64,000 bases of DNA, taken from Candidatus Cloacimonadota bacterium. Its GTDB lineage: Bacteria > Cloacimonadota > Cloacimonadia > Cloacimonadales > Cloacimonadaceae. Below, piece after piece: positions 27,764 to 36,424 of this stretch (its first letter is position 1; each line of letters opens with the position of its first letter). The DNA lies in the NCBI GenBank assembly GCA_029781115.1, contig JAKOXG010000020.1:1-64000 (forward strand), given 5' to 3'. The notes beneath the pieces are model-generated. The model worked only from the letters and a program-made list of their open reading frames with translations, made no database searches and had not been told where the DNA came from. Both the position numbers and the translations under genes were made by a program.

Positions 27764-29839
27764 TCAAGGGAAATCGGGCGTAAAATCAGTGATGTATTCC
27801 AGTTGATCCTCAGTCCAAAGCCGGCGTGGTTGGGGTTTGTAGTGTTTCTTTTTCCACCACTCGACTCTCACGTCGATCTTGTCTATTTGCTCTGGGGACA
27901 GTTCTTTGGCGATTTCGTCTTTTTTCGCTATCGCATCTTCAAATTCATTGTCCGCAGCGATGGAAAACCAGAAATATGCCTTTTCCTTGTTTGCCTTGGT
28001 GCCCAAACCGGCCGCGTACATCAGAGCTGTCTGATATTGTGCTTCTACATGATCCGCCCTTGCGGCACCATTAATGTATTCAAATGCTTCTTCATAATCC
28101 TGCTCCACACCCTTGCCATCAAAATACATCATGCCCAGCGCAAACTGCGATTTTTCATCGCTCCAATGATAATAGCCCTGATCAAACCAGTAAAAAGCCG
28201 TGTGATAATTCTGTATCACGCCCTGTCCGTGATAATACATTACTCCCAGCATGTATAGTCCATCTATATAGCGCCGATCTGCGAGTTTCCGATACCATTT
28301 TGCCGCCGTCTTATAATCCTGCTCCACACCATCGCCATAGTAATAGATATTGGCCAGACTGAGCCATGGGCTCGGGTTTCTACTCTCTGCCACCTCAAGA
28401 TAGTATCCTATTGCTTTGGGGACGTCTCTCTCCACGCCCTCACCACGCAAATAGATGTCGCCCAAACGCTGCTTTATAGCTGGATATCCGGCGTTTGCTG
28501 CCTTGGAATAGAGGCTCACACCCTTGGCACCATCCTTCTCCACGCCCAAGCCGTGAAGATACAAATAGCCCAATTTGCACATTCCTAACTCATCTCCCTG
28601 CTCGGCAGCTTTGCGATACCATTTTGCCGCCATCTCATAATCCTGCTCAAAATCCTCGCCATAAAAATACAAATCGCCCAAACTGTTCTGCCCCTCTGCA
28701 TTCCCGGATTCAGCGGCTTTCTCAAACCATTTGGCGGCTTTTTGATAATCCCGAGCCACACTATAGCCATCCAGATACATGCGTGCAATTCTAAGCTGTG
28801 CTTTCACATAGCCGTGCTCAGCAGACATTGTAAACCACTTCATCACTACGGAATCTTCCCTGGACGTGTGGCTCCTAACATTGAGGGAATCGCCCAAAAG
28901 AAACATCGCTTGAGCGTCTCCGGCTTGTGCATCCTTGAAGTATTTTGCCTCATATTCATCAAGTTTCCAGATCTCATCTGTGGCCTCTGGCTCATCTTTA
29001 TACAGTTTTTCCAATTCATGCTTGATATAAGGATCTTTTTCCATGGCCAAGCGATACCACTTTTCTGCCTCAGCAAGATCCTTTGGCACACCCTCTCCAT
29101 TACGATACATTGTGCCCAGCAAGAACTGTGCACCGGCGTTTCCTGCTTCCGCAGCTGTGCGATACCATTTGAGAGTCACATCATAGTCCCGTTCCACATC
29201 TATGCCATCATAATACATCTTGGCCAATTTATCCATCGCATCCTCATCTCCTTGCTCAGCAGCTTTGGTGAGCCATTTTACCGCCTCAGAGGGGTTCTTG
29301 TCCACCAAATATCCTGTTTGATGATTCCAGCCCAAGTGATATTGGGCTTCAGCGACTCCGGCCTCTGCGGCTCTGCGCAGCCAATACATTGCTTCATAGT
29401 CATCCCACTCTCCGCAAAGATGTTTTTCATACAAGGAACTCAAATCCAACATGGCTTTGACATGACCCTGCGCCGCCGCCCGAAGCAACATTTTCTCTGC
29501 TACAGCATAATCCTGGTCTACACCTATGCCCACATAATACATTTTGCCCAAGAGATACTGCCCGTCTGCATTGCCCTGAAGAGTAGCCAAACGTGCCCAC
29601 TTGAGTGCCCCGGAATCACTCTTGACCCCTGCCAAACCACTAAAATAAAACTTTGCCAACATGGCTTGGGCAGTTGCGTTTCCCCTGTTCGCAGCTTTGC
29701 GATACCATTTTGCCGCTTCCTTATAATCCGGCTCTTCCTGACCGTCATCGCAATAGATGGAAGCCAATTCAACCTGAGCCTCCACATCCCCGGCTTTTGC
29801 CTTGGGTAAAAGCTCTGCAATGCGTTGTTCATTTTTCAT
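27764..29839 (-). CDS. Sel1-repeat (TPR-like) protein, about 17 repeats
   Basis: The 691-residue product is almost entirely Sel1-like repeats of about 36 residues (A.WYRKAAEQG.A.AQ..LG.MY..G.GV..D), of which I count about 17, some degenerate such as numbers 4, 8 and 15. Sel1 repeats form curved alpha-solenoids that scaffold protein-protein contacts. There is no signal peptide, so the protein is predicted cytoplasmic. AAGGAGG at 29846-29852 fixes the ATG at 29839. The gene stands alone between two repeat mosaics, next to the ATPase/nuclease operon. Partner unknown; an adaptor role is inference. Confidence 0.88.
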   Translation of the reverse strand: MKNEQRIAELLPKAKAGDVEAQVELASIYCDDGQEEPDYKEAAKWYRKAANRGNATAQAMLAKFYFSGLAGVKSDSGALKWARLATLQGNADGQYLLGKMYYVGIGVDQDYAVAEKMLLRAAAQGHVKAMLDLSSLYEKHLCGEWDDYEAMYWLRRAAEAGVAEAQYHLGWNHQTGYLVDKNPSEAVKWLTKAAEQGDEDAMDKLAKMYYDGIDVERDYDVTLKWYRTAAEAGNAGAQFLLGTMYRNGEGVPKDLAEAEKWYRLAMEKDPYIKHELEKLYKDEPEATDEIWKLDEYEAKYFKDAQAGDAQAMFLLGDSLNVRSHTSREDSVVMKWFTMSAEHGYVKAQLRIARMYLDGYSVARDYQKAAKWFEKAAESGNAEGQNSLGDLYFYGEDFEQDYEMAAKWYRKAAEQGDELGMCKLGYLYLHGLGVEKDGAKGVSLYSKAANAGYPAIKQRLGDIYLRGEGVERDVPKAIGYYLEVAESRNPSPWLSLANIYYYGDGVEQDYKTAAKWYRKLADRRYIDGLYMLGVMYYHGQGVIQNYHTAFYWFDQGYYHWSDEKSQFALGMMYFDGKGVEQDYEEAFEYINGAARADHVEAQYQTALMYAAGLGTKANKEKAYFWFSIAADNEFEDAIAKKDEIAKELSPEQIDKIDVRVEWWKKKHYKPQPRRLWTEDQLEYITDFTPDFP

Positions 29840-29870
29840 AATCTTAACCTCCTTTTGGCCGGTGTGTTTG

Positions 29871-30210
29871 GTTTTAGGTGTTAGGTGTTAGGTGTTAGTC
29901 GCTGCGCTGATTTCGGGAATGAGCGTGATCTTGCTGTTCATGGGTCGCCAATGTTTGTATGCAAGAAAGGAGAGGTTGGGGTTTTTGTCAATAAGGAAGT
30001 AGGGAGTGCCTTCGGCAAGGTGTTAGGTTTTAGGGGTTAGGTGTTAGCGCTGCGCTTTGTTTAGAGATGCGCTTGCTATCTTCGTTGTGCGAGACCGTGT
30101 GAAGCAGCGGCGGTTAGACGACCGCCCGTACAGGGCCGGCGAGCGCCTGCTACCAGGCAGTTGTTAGATGTTAGTCGCTGCGCTTTGTTTAGAGATGCGC
30201 GTGTTATTTG
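29871..30210 (+). repeat. Repeat mosaic between Sel1 gene and ATPase operon, part 1
   Basis: TTAGGTGTTAGG units (29871-29898 and 30019-30047) are each followed by a GTCGCTGCGCTGATTTCGGG or GCGCTTTGTTTAGAGATGCG element. The copy at 30048-30110 continues with GTGCGAGACCGTGTGAAG, as it does upstream of ispG. A third element copy begins at about 30175. No gene is supported here. Confidence 0.75.
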
Positions 30211-30341
30211 ACGGGGATTGGTCGTTAGATCACCTACTGTTTTAACGGGTATTTATTCTTGTGGTTTGCATCGGGAAAAGGAGAGTGAAAATCAATATTT
30301 CACCCGAGAATGTGTTTTTATCACGGGAAACTGCATCTTTT

Positions 30342-30539
30342 GACCCCTCTCAAATCCCGATTTCATGCTGACTCCCAACCCCTTCCCTGCTGCCCTCCTG
30401 CTCCTCGAGTAGCTAAGGAGTAAGAAAGCAGGCAGTTAGGAGGCAGAGCCAAGGGGAGAAAAAAGCACCTTTCGGAGGGTAGTCAATCGGGGCGAAAAGT
30501 CAACCTTTGCACAAACTTCCGTTTTCGGCAAACAAATTA
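30342..30539 (+). repeat. Interspersed ~195-bp repeat, copy 2
   Basis: The stretch aligns with 56728-56922 in the same orientation and with 340-535 inverted. It begins GACCCCTCTCAAATCCCGAT and ends at GGCAAACAAATTA. Between lie the CCCTGCTGCCCTCCTGCTCC and AGGAGTAAGAAAGCAGGC blocks. Copies differ by scattered substitutions and small indels. Confidence 0.8.
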
Positions 30540-30569
30540 TGGTGTAGTTGGGTGTTGTGCCTTTGGCGA

Positions 30570-30730
30570 GGTGTTAGGTTTTGTGCCTGCGGCAAGGTGT
30601 TAGGTTTTAGGGGTTAGGTGTTAGCGCTGACGCTGATGGCTGATATGCGCGTGCTCTGAGCGAAAGCGAGACCAAGGACAACAATAAGAAAGTCCATGGA
30701 TACACACGGATGTGCACGGATGAAAGATGA
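30570..30730 (+). repeat. Repeat mosaic between Sel1 gene and ATPase operon, part 2
   Basis: GGTGTTAGGTTTT units (30570-30624) lead into GCGCTGACGCTGATGGCTG, then ATGCGCGTGCTCTGAGCGAA and a CACACGGATGTGCACGGATG word. The block order is the mirror of that at 27610-27741. Confidence 0.7.
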
Positions 30731-30821
30731 GAATAAAAAGCAGTGGCAAACAACAGGACATCGACGCCTCAACATTGAACTTGGCCGCGATGCCCTCAAA
30801 AGGGAGTTCTCGAATTGGGAC

Positions 30822-30850
30822 TTGACATAATATGTATCCTAAATTATCTT
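30822..30850 (+). promoter_or_regulatory. Promoter of the ATPase/nuclease operon
   Basis: TTGACA (30822-30827), a 17-base spacer and TATCTT (30845-30850), followed by GAG, form the best promoter in the window. Transcription would begin near 30857, leaving a leader of about 43 bases before the ATG at 30900. Confidence 0.6.
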
Positions 30851-30899
30851 GAGCGCTCAAAAGGAAAATAAATATGCACCTTGTAAAAGGGGAGATAAT

Positions 30900-32273
30900 A
30901 TGAAAATCAAAGTCTCTAACCTCGGCCATGTTCAAAGTGCTGAACTCACTTTGGCTAACTTCACCATTGTGTGCGGTGGTAACAATACCGGAAAAACGAA
31001 CCTGTCCTATACGATTGGAGAGTTTTTTAGCTATTGGTGGGAAGATTATGAGCTGGATCTATTTGACATTATTGTTGATCCACTGTTGGAGGTGGGCAAT
31101 GTCTCTATTACTCTCAAAAGTCTCTTAGATAAAAGCCAGGATTTTGTAAATGATGCATGCAAAAGTTACAGCAAGAGGATCAAAAAAGTGCTGTCAACTG
31201 AACAAAACTCCATGGCAGAAATGACGCTGGAAATAGAAATAGAAAAGAAAGACCTGCAGCCCAAGGAAACTTTTAATGTAATTATCGGAAATAAGTGGAA
31301 CACTATTTCAATAGATAAGGATAGCGGTTCAGACAGCATCTCTATCTTTCTTTTGGTTGATAGGAGTTCTGTAGATGATTTTCCCAGGAGCGTGCTTGCA
31401 CATTCTATCAGCGATGCTATCAAGGAAATTATCTTTACCAATACTTTCCCCGAGTCCGCTATGTTACCTGCGGAGCGCACCGGTATAGAGATGTTTCAAA
31501 CGGAGCTTGATTTTGCCAGAAGCAAAGTCTTAGACACACTGAAAGAAGAGGAGGGTGTGGTGGACCCTTTCCTAATTCTGGAGAGAGTGAATAAAGACTA
31601 CGCAATGCCCATTAACAGAGCTGTAGATGCAGTGAGACGAATCGGTAGTACGGTCAAAAATCTGAGTTACATTGCAAAGGAGCATCCCCACATCATTGAG
31701 TCGATGAACCATATCATCGGGGGTGAAGTGCTCTATTCCAATAGAGTGCTTTACTTTATACCCGAAGGCGATGAGCAGGTTAAGCTAACAATCAAGGAAA
31801 GCTCCAGCTCTGTTCGCTCTTTAGTGGATCTCGTCATTTATCTGAGACACCGTGCCCAGAAAGGTGACTTGCTGATGATTGATGAGCCGGAGATAAATCT
31901 ACACCCCGAAAACCAAAGACGATTGACGAGGCTCTTTGCCCAGCTGGTAAACGCCGGAATTAAGGTATATATCACCACCCACAGCGATTATATTGTGAAA
32001 GAGCTAAACAATCTTACTCTGATAGAGTCTTTATCAAACAGAGATAAGGCTAAGATGTTCAAGGAATACGGCTATGCTGAAACGGAGCTAATTTCCAGAA
32101 ATAAATGTGCGGTCTATATTGCTTCAGAGATACTCACAGAAGATAATCGCCGCACGCACCGCTATACCTTCAAAAATGCGAAATATGGGGAGGCTGGTTT
32201 TGAATTAGACAGCTTTGATGATTCTATCAATGAAATGAATGAAATACAAGACTATCTGTTTTATGGTGATTGA
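30900..32273 (+). CDS. ABC-type (OLD/RecF-like) AAA ATPase
   Basis: The 457-residue protein is a RecF/SMC-like ABC ATPase of the kind found in OLD, PtuA and AriA defence proteins. Walker A is GGNNTGKT (26-33), a serine-rich signature SSSSVRSL lies near 305, Walker B LLMIDEPEINLHPE near 323, and the switch histidine ITTHSDYI near 358. There is no C-terminal TOPRIM domain, unlike OLD nucleases, so the nuclease function is probably supplied by the next gene. GGGGAG precedes the ATG at 30900; the frame extends to 30849 without a good site. The gene is AT-rich relative to core genes and driven by the promoter at 30822. Confidence 0.85.
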   Translation: MKIKVSNLGHVQSAELTLANFTIVCGGNNTGKTNLSYTIGEFFSYWWEDYELDLFDIIVDPLLEVGNVSITLKSLLDKSQDFVNDACKSYSKRIKKVLSTEQNSMAEMTLEIEIEKKDLQPKETFNVIIGNKWNTISIDKDSGSDSISIFLLVDRSSVDDFPRSVLAHSISDAIKEIIFTNTFPESAMLPAERTGIEMFQTELDFARSKVLDTLKEEEGVVDPFLILERVNKDYAMPINRAVDAVRRIGSTVKNLSYIAKEHPHIIESMNHIIGGEVLYSNRVLYFIPEGDEQVKLTIKESSSSVRSLVDLVIYLRHRAQKGDLLMIDEPEINLHPENQRRLTRLFAQLVNAGIKVYITTHSDYIVKELNNLTLIESLSNRDKAKMFKEYGYAETELISRNKCAVYIASEILTEDNRRTHRYTFKNAKYGEAGFELDSFDDSINEMNEIQDYLFYGD

Positions 32274-32275
32274 TA

Positions 32276-32905
32276 ATGGAGTATTTACCCATAGTATCTA
32301 AGCTTTTTTCAGATAAAGCAATTGTGGAACCAGAGAAAGGCAAGAGAACATATAAAATCGTTCTGGAAGAAGAAAATGAGAATGCAAGCCTTAAACAGGT
32401 TACAATTGAAGAAATTCCCGAAACGTGCAGGGCTATTAAATTAGATAAATCTAGACCAAGCGGTGGATTTCTAAAGGGAAAAGAGGGTGAGCTAAAAAGA
32501 TGTGACTTTGTGCTGTATATTAATCTTGGGAAAGAGTTATACAGGTATTACATTGAACTAAAATCTAGCAGGCCTAAAAAACAGAAAAAACGGGAGGTTC
32601 AAAAGCAACTTAAGGCTTCTGTCTCCCTGATGAAATACTGTGAGATCTTAGCTGATGATTTCCACCAAGATGAATCTTTGAGAATAGATCGAAGAAACGA
32701 GCGCTTTGTCCTGTACAGAAAGGGAAACATCAAAAGAGCTACCGCTTTTAAGCCATATGATTGGAAGAATAATTCTTACGATGAATATTATGAAATTATA
32801 GTGGCAGATGAATTTGCAACAACTAATTTAGCAAAACTTCTCGCTGATAAACAACAAGGGCCACTTACGCAGGCTCATGAGCGAGAGAGAGAAGAGGAGT
32901 TATAG
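32276..32905 (+). CDS. Putative PD-(D/E)XK nuclease partner of the ATPase
   Basis: This 209-residue protein starts two bases after the ATPase stop. I do not recognise a named family, but it has a clear PD-(D/E)XK-like core: KRCDFVLYINLG with Asp 77, then YYIELKSSRP with Glu 94 and Lys 96, followed by a lysine/glutamine-rich helix (EVQKQLKAS) and a long helical region. The C-terminal half (FVLYRKGNIKRATAF) is basic, and the tail is rich in Glu and Arg. A TTG at 32270 is in frame but inside the ATPase gene, so ATG 32276 is chosen. The nuclease role is inferred from motif spacing and from the pairing with an OLD-like ATPase. Confidence 0.68.
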   Translation: MEYLPIVSKLFSDKAIVEPEKGKRTYKIVLEEENENASLKQVTIEEIPETCRAIKLDKSRPSGGFLKGKEGELKRCDFVLYINLGKELYRYYIELKSSRPKKQKKREVQKQLKASVSLMKYCEILADDFHQDESLRIDRRNERFVLYRKGNIKRATAFKPYDWKNNSYDEYYEIIVADEFATTNLAKLLADKQQGPLTQAHEREREEEL

Positions 32906-33112
32906 AGAGCGTCAGCAATCCTGTTGTAGTGAGCATCGCCAGGTAGTCTGCTTTCAGCGGGAAATAGAAGGGATCTTCCCTCGAATTACACGGACGGTCA
33001 CGGATGAAAGAGGGGAGCAAGGAACACTCGCAATTCCGAAAAAGCCCTGCCCCGATTTCCCACCCGCTTCGCAGCTAAAACCCTCATTCTTGCACCCTTG
33101 GTGATATTTTGG

Positions 33113-33141
33113 TTGACAAAAACAGCGCCCTGTGGGAGTGT
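33113..33141 (+). promoter_or_regulatory. Possible promoter of the rpmF-fab operon
   Basis: TTGACA at 33113-33118 is followed after 17 bases by GAGTGT. The downstream box is weak. If used, the leader would be about 140 bases long and would include the palindrome at 33184. Confidence 0.3.
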
Positions 33142-33183
33142 GATACGTCAAGTGGGTATTTTGCCGTTTCTTGGCAAAAGGAA

Positions 33184-33197
33184 GCCTGCATGCAGGC
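33184..33197. promoter_or_regulatory. 14-bp perfect palindrome GCCTGCATGCAGGC
   Basis: This is a perfect inverted repeat with no loop, about 90 bases before rpmF. It could be a repressor site for the ribosomal-protein and fatty-acid operon. No regulator is known to me for this sequence. Confidence 0.35.
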
Positions 33198-33288
33198 ACA
33201 TAGTTCCTTGCAGGTCAAGAGATAGCAAGCGCATTACGAATGCCGCTCACTTGGTTAACTAAACTTTATAATATTCAAGGAGAATACA

Positions 33289-33468
33289 ATGGCCGTTCCA
33301 AAGAGAAAGACCTCAAAGACCAGACGTGATAAACGTCGCACTCATGATGCTTTAACGCCTCCCAGCGTGAGCACGTGTTCCAAATGTGGTGAGCCCAAGC
33401 GTCCTCATCATGTTTGTGAGAAGTGTGGAACTTACAACGGAAGACAGATCCTGACAGTCAAGGAGTGA
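33289..33468 (+). CDS. rpmF: Ribosomal protein L32
   Basis: The 59-residue product begins MAVPKRKTSKTRRDKRRTHD and ends RQILTVKE, typical of bL32 of the large ribosomal subunit. Two cysteine pairs, CSKC and CEKC, form a zinc ribbon. CAAGGAG lies 6-12 bases before the ATG. As in many bacteria, rpmF leads directly into plsX, here with only one base between the stop and the next start, linking ribosome supply to membrane lipid synthesis. Confidence 0.96.
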   Translation: MAVPKRKTSKTRRDKRRTHDALTPPSVSTCSKCGEPKRPHHVCEKCGTYNGRQILTVKE

Positions 33469-33469
33469 T

Positions 33470-34465
33470 GTGCGCATAGCCTTGGATGCCTTTGGCAGCG
33501 ATCGGGCTCCCTTTCCCGAAGTCGAAGGTGCCGTGATGGCCATCAAGGAAGAACTCTGCCAGGAAGTGATCCTGGTGGGTGACGAGTCCATCCTTTCCGC
33601 TGAATTGTCCAAATACTTTCACGATCCGGATCGGATCAAGATACATCATGCCAGTCAGCGGATTGGCATGGGTGACGATGCGGCAGCGGGAGTGCGTTCC
33701 AAGAAGGATTCTTCCATGCTGCGCACGGTGGAATTGCACCGTGACGGCCAGGCGGATGCGGCGGTGAGTGCCGGGAATACCGGTGCTTTTATGGCTGCAT
33801 CTTTGATGACTTACGGGCGCATCAAGGGAGTTTCACGTCCCGCCATCGCCATCATTTTCCCCTCGCAGGTAAACAACGAGATCATCCTCGATGTGGGGGC
33901 AAATGTGGATTGCAACGCCCGCAATTTACTGGAGTTTGCGCATTTGGGGCGCATCTATTACAAATACTTTTTTGGCACACAGGAGCCCCGTGTTTCGCTG
34001 CTCAATATCGGTGAAGAAAGCGCCAAGGGCAACAGCCTGAGCCGTGAGGCTTACAAGCTGCTTTCTGAATCTGAGGAGCTCAATTTCATCGGCAATATCG
34101 AGGGTGAAGATGTGCTCCGGGGCGTCACGGATGTGATTGTCTGCGATGGCTTTGTGGGCAATGTGGTGCTGAAGACCGTTGAGGGTGCGCTGATCTCCAT
34201 TTTCGACATCCTCAAGGAGCAGTTCGATAAGGACTGGATCGCCAAGATTGGTGCCCTGCTGTCTTACCCCGTGTATAGCTATCTGCGTAAGAAGTTTGAT
34301 CACACGGAATATGGAGGAGCGCTGCTGGTGGGTCTGAATGGCAGCAGTATCGTGTCGCATGGCCGTTCCAATGCCAAGGCCATCAAAAATGCCATTCGGG
34401 CAGCGGCGAAGATTGCCGAGAGCGGGTTTGTAAAACACTGCACAGATTATTTTGAGAGGTTTTAA
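33470..34465 (+). CDS. plsX: Phosphate acyltransferase PlsX
   Basis: PlsX turns acyl-ACP and phosphate into acyl phosphate, the donor for PlsY in phosphatidic acid synthesis at the inner membrane. The 331-residue product has MRIALDAFGSDRAP at the start, AVSAGNTGAFMA in the middle, IGEESAKGN, and VCDGFVGNVVLKTVEG, all family marks. Translation begins at GTG 33470, with AAGGAG inside the end of rpmF serving as the ribosome site, so the two are likely coupled. The length is normal for the family. Confidence 0.96.
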   Translation: MRIALDAFGSDRAPFPEVEGAVMAIKEELCQEVILVGDESILSAELSKYFHDPDRIKIHHASQRIGMGDDAAAGVRSKKDSSMLRTVELHRDGQADAAVSAGNTGAFMAASLMTYGRIKGVSRPAIAIIFPSQVNNEIILDVGANVDCNARNLLEFAHLGRIYYKYFFGTQEPRVSLLNIGEESAKGNSLSREAYKLLSESEELNFIGNIEGEDVLRGVTDVIVCDGFVGNVVLKTVEGALISIFDILKEQFDKDWIAKIGALLSYPVYSYLRKKFDHTEYGGALLVGLNGSSIVSHGRSNAKAIKNAIRAAAKIAESGFVKHCTDYFERF

Positions 34466-34468
34466 GAA

Positions 34469-35461
34469 ATGTCACAATATAAAGCCAAGTTTGCCAGTTT
34501 TGGGATGCACGTTCCCAAGAAGATCGTCAACAACTTTGATCTGGAAAAGATCGTCGATACCACCGATGAGTGGATTCGCACCCGCACGGGGATGTTTGAG
34601 CGGCATCATTGCACCAAAGATGAAGCCGCCACCGATATAGCCGTTCACGCAGCCACCAAAGCTATTGAAAACTCACAAGTTAAGTATAAAGATATCGACC
34701 TCATCATCACGGCGACCGTCACCGGCGACTACAACTTTCCCTCTGCATCCTGCATTTTGCAAAAGAGACTGGGGCTGGGACGCATTCCCGCCTTTGATAT
34801 TTCTGCAGGTTGCACCGGCTTTGTCTATGCACTCGATATGGCCAAGCAATACGTGGAAAACGGCACCAAGCAAAATGTGTTGGTGACGGGTGTGGATATA
34901 CTTACCAAGATCACAAACTGGAATGACCGCGGCACCTGTGTCCTGTTTGGTGATGGAGCTGGATCTACCATTGTGACCAGGGCTGATCGCTCGGATATAT
35001 CGGAGATAATGGATTCGATCACCTTTGCGGATGGTTCTTTGGGCGAGCTGCTGATCCAGGAAGCTGGAGGTTCGCGCAATCCCGCATCCCACGAAACCGT
35101 GGACAAAAACCTGCACACCATCTATATGGAAGGCAACAAGATCTACAGACACGCCATCAAATCCATGCAAGCATCCACGGAAGAGCTGCTGAAGCGTAAT
35201 AAGATGACTGCCAGAGACGTGGATTGGGTCATCCCGCACCAGGCGAACCTGCGCATCATCGAAGGTTTGGCGGACAAGCTGAAGGTGCCCATGGATAAGG
35301 TGATCGTAAACATCGAAAAATATGGAAATACCTCCAGCGCAACCATCCCCATGGCTATGGCTGAGGCTATCGAAAGCGGTAAGATACACCGCGGTGACAT
35401 CATCCTGCTCACTTCCTTTGGAGCGGGACTCACCTGGGGCTCGATTTTAGCAAGATACTAA
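34469..35461 (+). CDS. fabH: 3-oxoacyl-ACP synthase III (FabH)
   Basis: FabH condenses acetyl-CoA (or a branched starter) with malonyl-ACP to start type II fatty acid synthesis. The 330-residue enzyme shows the catalytic triad: Cys 115 in SAGCTGFVYAL, His 257 in IPHQANLRI and Asn 287 in KYGNTSSATIP. The ending SFGAGLTWGS is also typical. The start lies three bases after plsX with a GAGAGG site in the plsX tail. The gene order rpmF-plsX-fabH-fabD-fabG-acpP-fabF is the classical fab cluster. Confidence 0.97.
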   Translation: MSQYKAKFASFGMHVPKKIVNNFDLEKIVDTTDEWIRTRTGMFERHHCTKDEAATDIAVHAATKAIENSQVKYKDIDLIITATVTGDYNFPSASCILQKRLGLGRIPAFDISAGCTGFVYALDMAKQYVENGTKQNVLVTGVDILTKITNWNDRGTCVLFGDGAGSTIVTRADRSDISEIMDSITFADGSLGELLIQEAGGSRNPASHETVDKNLHTIYMEGNKIYRHAIKSMQASTEELLKRNKMTARDVDWVIPHQANLRIIEGLADKLKVPMDKVIVNIEKYGNTSSATIPMAMAEAIESGKIHRGDIILLTSFGAGLTWGSILARY

Positions 35462-35472
35462 GGAGATTGTAA

Positions 35473-36408
35473 ATGAAAACTGCCTTTGTTTTTCCCGGTC
35501 AGGGCGCTCAATATGTAGGTATGGCAATGGACTATCTGGCGGCCAATGAAGAGTATAGCCGCTTTTTGGATGAGTTTGACGCTCAACATGGCACGCAGCT
35601 CAGGCAGATCATGGAGCAAGGTCCGGAAGATGAGCTCAAAGAGACGCGTATCACGCAACCGGCCATCCTTTTCCATAGCATCTGCGCTCTGAAAAGCTTC
35701 CAAGCCAAGAGTGAGATCAAGCCGGATTTTGTGGCGGGACACTCCTTGGGCGAGTTTACCGCACTGGTGGCGGCTGGGATTTTGAGCTGGAAAGACGCCA
35801 TGCACCTCGTGCACAAACGTGGCGAATTTATGATCAAAGCAAATACGGATACACCCTTTGCCATGGCGGCTTCCATCGGTTTGCCGGCGGAAGAGGTGAT
35901 CGCCGCTTGCCAGGATGCAGAAAGTGCGGGTTTGGTGAGAGCGGTCAATTTCAATACGCCCATCCAGACCGTGATTTCGGGCACCAAAGAAGGGGTGGCC
36001 AGAGCCTCTGAAATCCTTAAAGAACGTGGAGCAAAGAGGGTTTTGCCCCTGGTGGTGGGTGGGCCATTCCACACGCCGCTGATCAACGACGCCTCCCTGT
36101 GGTTGGCCGAAGAGATGGAGAAGGTGAGCTGGAGCGATGCCTCCATCCCCGTGGTCTCAAACGTGGATGCGCTTCCCTATACTCAGGGCAGCGTCGCCAA
36201 AGCCAAACTCACGCAGCAAATCATCTCGCCCGTGCAGTGGGTGAAAAGTATCCGCTATATGCTGGATGCAGGTGTGGAGCGCTTTATCGAGTTTGGGCCA
36301 CAAAAAGTTTTGAGTGGCATGGTCAAGAACATTGACAAAGAAGCCCAGATTTTTAACCTTGACAAGTTATGCGATCTTGACGCTCTTCTGAGTGAGATCG
36401 AACAATAA
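35473..36408 (+). CDS. fabD: Malonyl-CoA:ACP transacylase (FabD)
   Basis: FabD loads malonyl groups onto ACP for chain elongation. The 311-residue protein has VFPGQGAQYVGM at the N-terminus, the active-site GHSLGEFTALVAAG with Ser 91, and GGPFHTPLI with the catalytic His. AAGGAG stands before the ATG at 35473. The first part of the following fabG message overlaps only if an upstream fabG start were used; the preferred fabG ATG leaves a 16-base gap. Confidence 0.97.
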   Translation: MKTAFVFPGQGAQYVGMAMDYLAANEEYSRFLDEFDAQHGTQLRQIMEQGPEDELKETRITQPAILFHSICALKSFQAKSEIKPDFVAGHSLGEFTALVAAGILSWKDAMHLVHKRGEFMIKANTDTPFAMAASIGLPAEEVIAACQDAESAGLVRAVNFNTPIQTVISGTKEGVARASEILKERGAKRVLPLVVGGPFHTPLINDASLWLAEEMEKVSWSDASIPVVSNVDALPYTQGSVAKAKLTQQIISPVQWVKSIRYMLDAGVERFIEFGPQKVLSGMVKNIDKEAQIFNLDKLCDLDALLSEIEQ

Positions 36409-36424
36409 ATCAGGAGAACAGAAC

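Larger units (their letters stand above)
32906..33288. other. Gap before rpmF with repeat fragment and palindrome
   Basis: A CGAATTACACGGACGGTCAC word (about 32984-33003) matches the ATTCGTG/CACGGATG repeat family seen at 30700. Downstream lie a possible promoter (33113) and a perfect palindrome (33184-33197), described separately. No gene is seen. Confidence 0.5.

Noticed and set aside
27803-29809. Several long plus-strand open frames across the Sel1 gene
   Set aside because: They are antisense shadows of a highly repetitive gene. The minus-strand frame has clear Sel1 repeats and a ribosome site.
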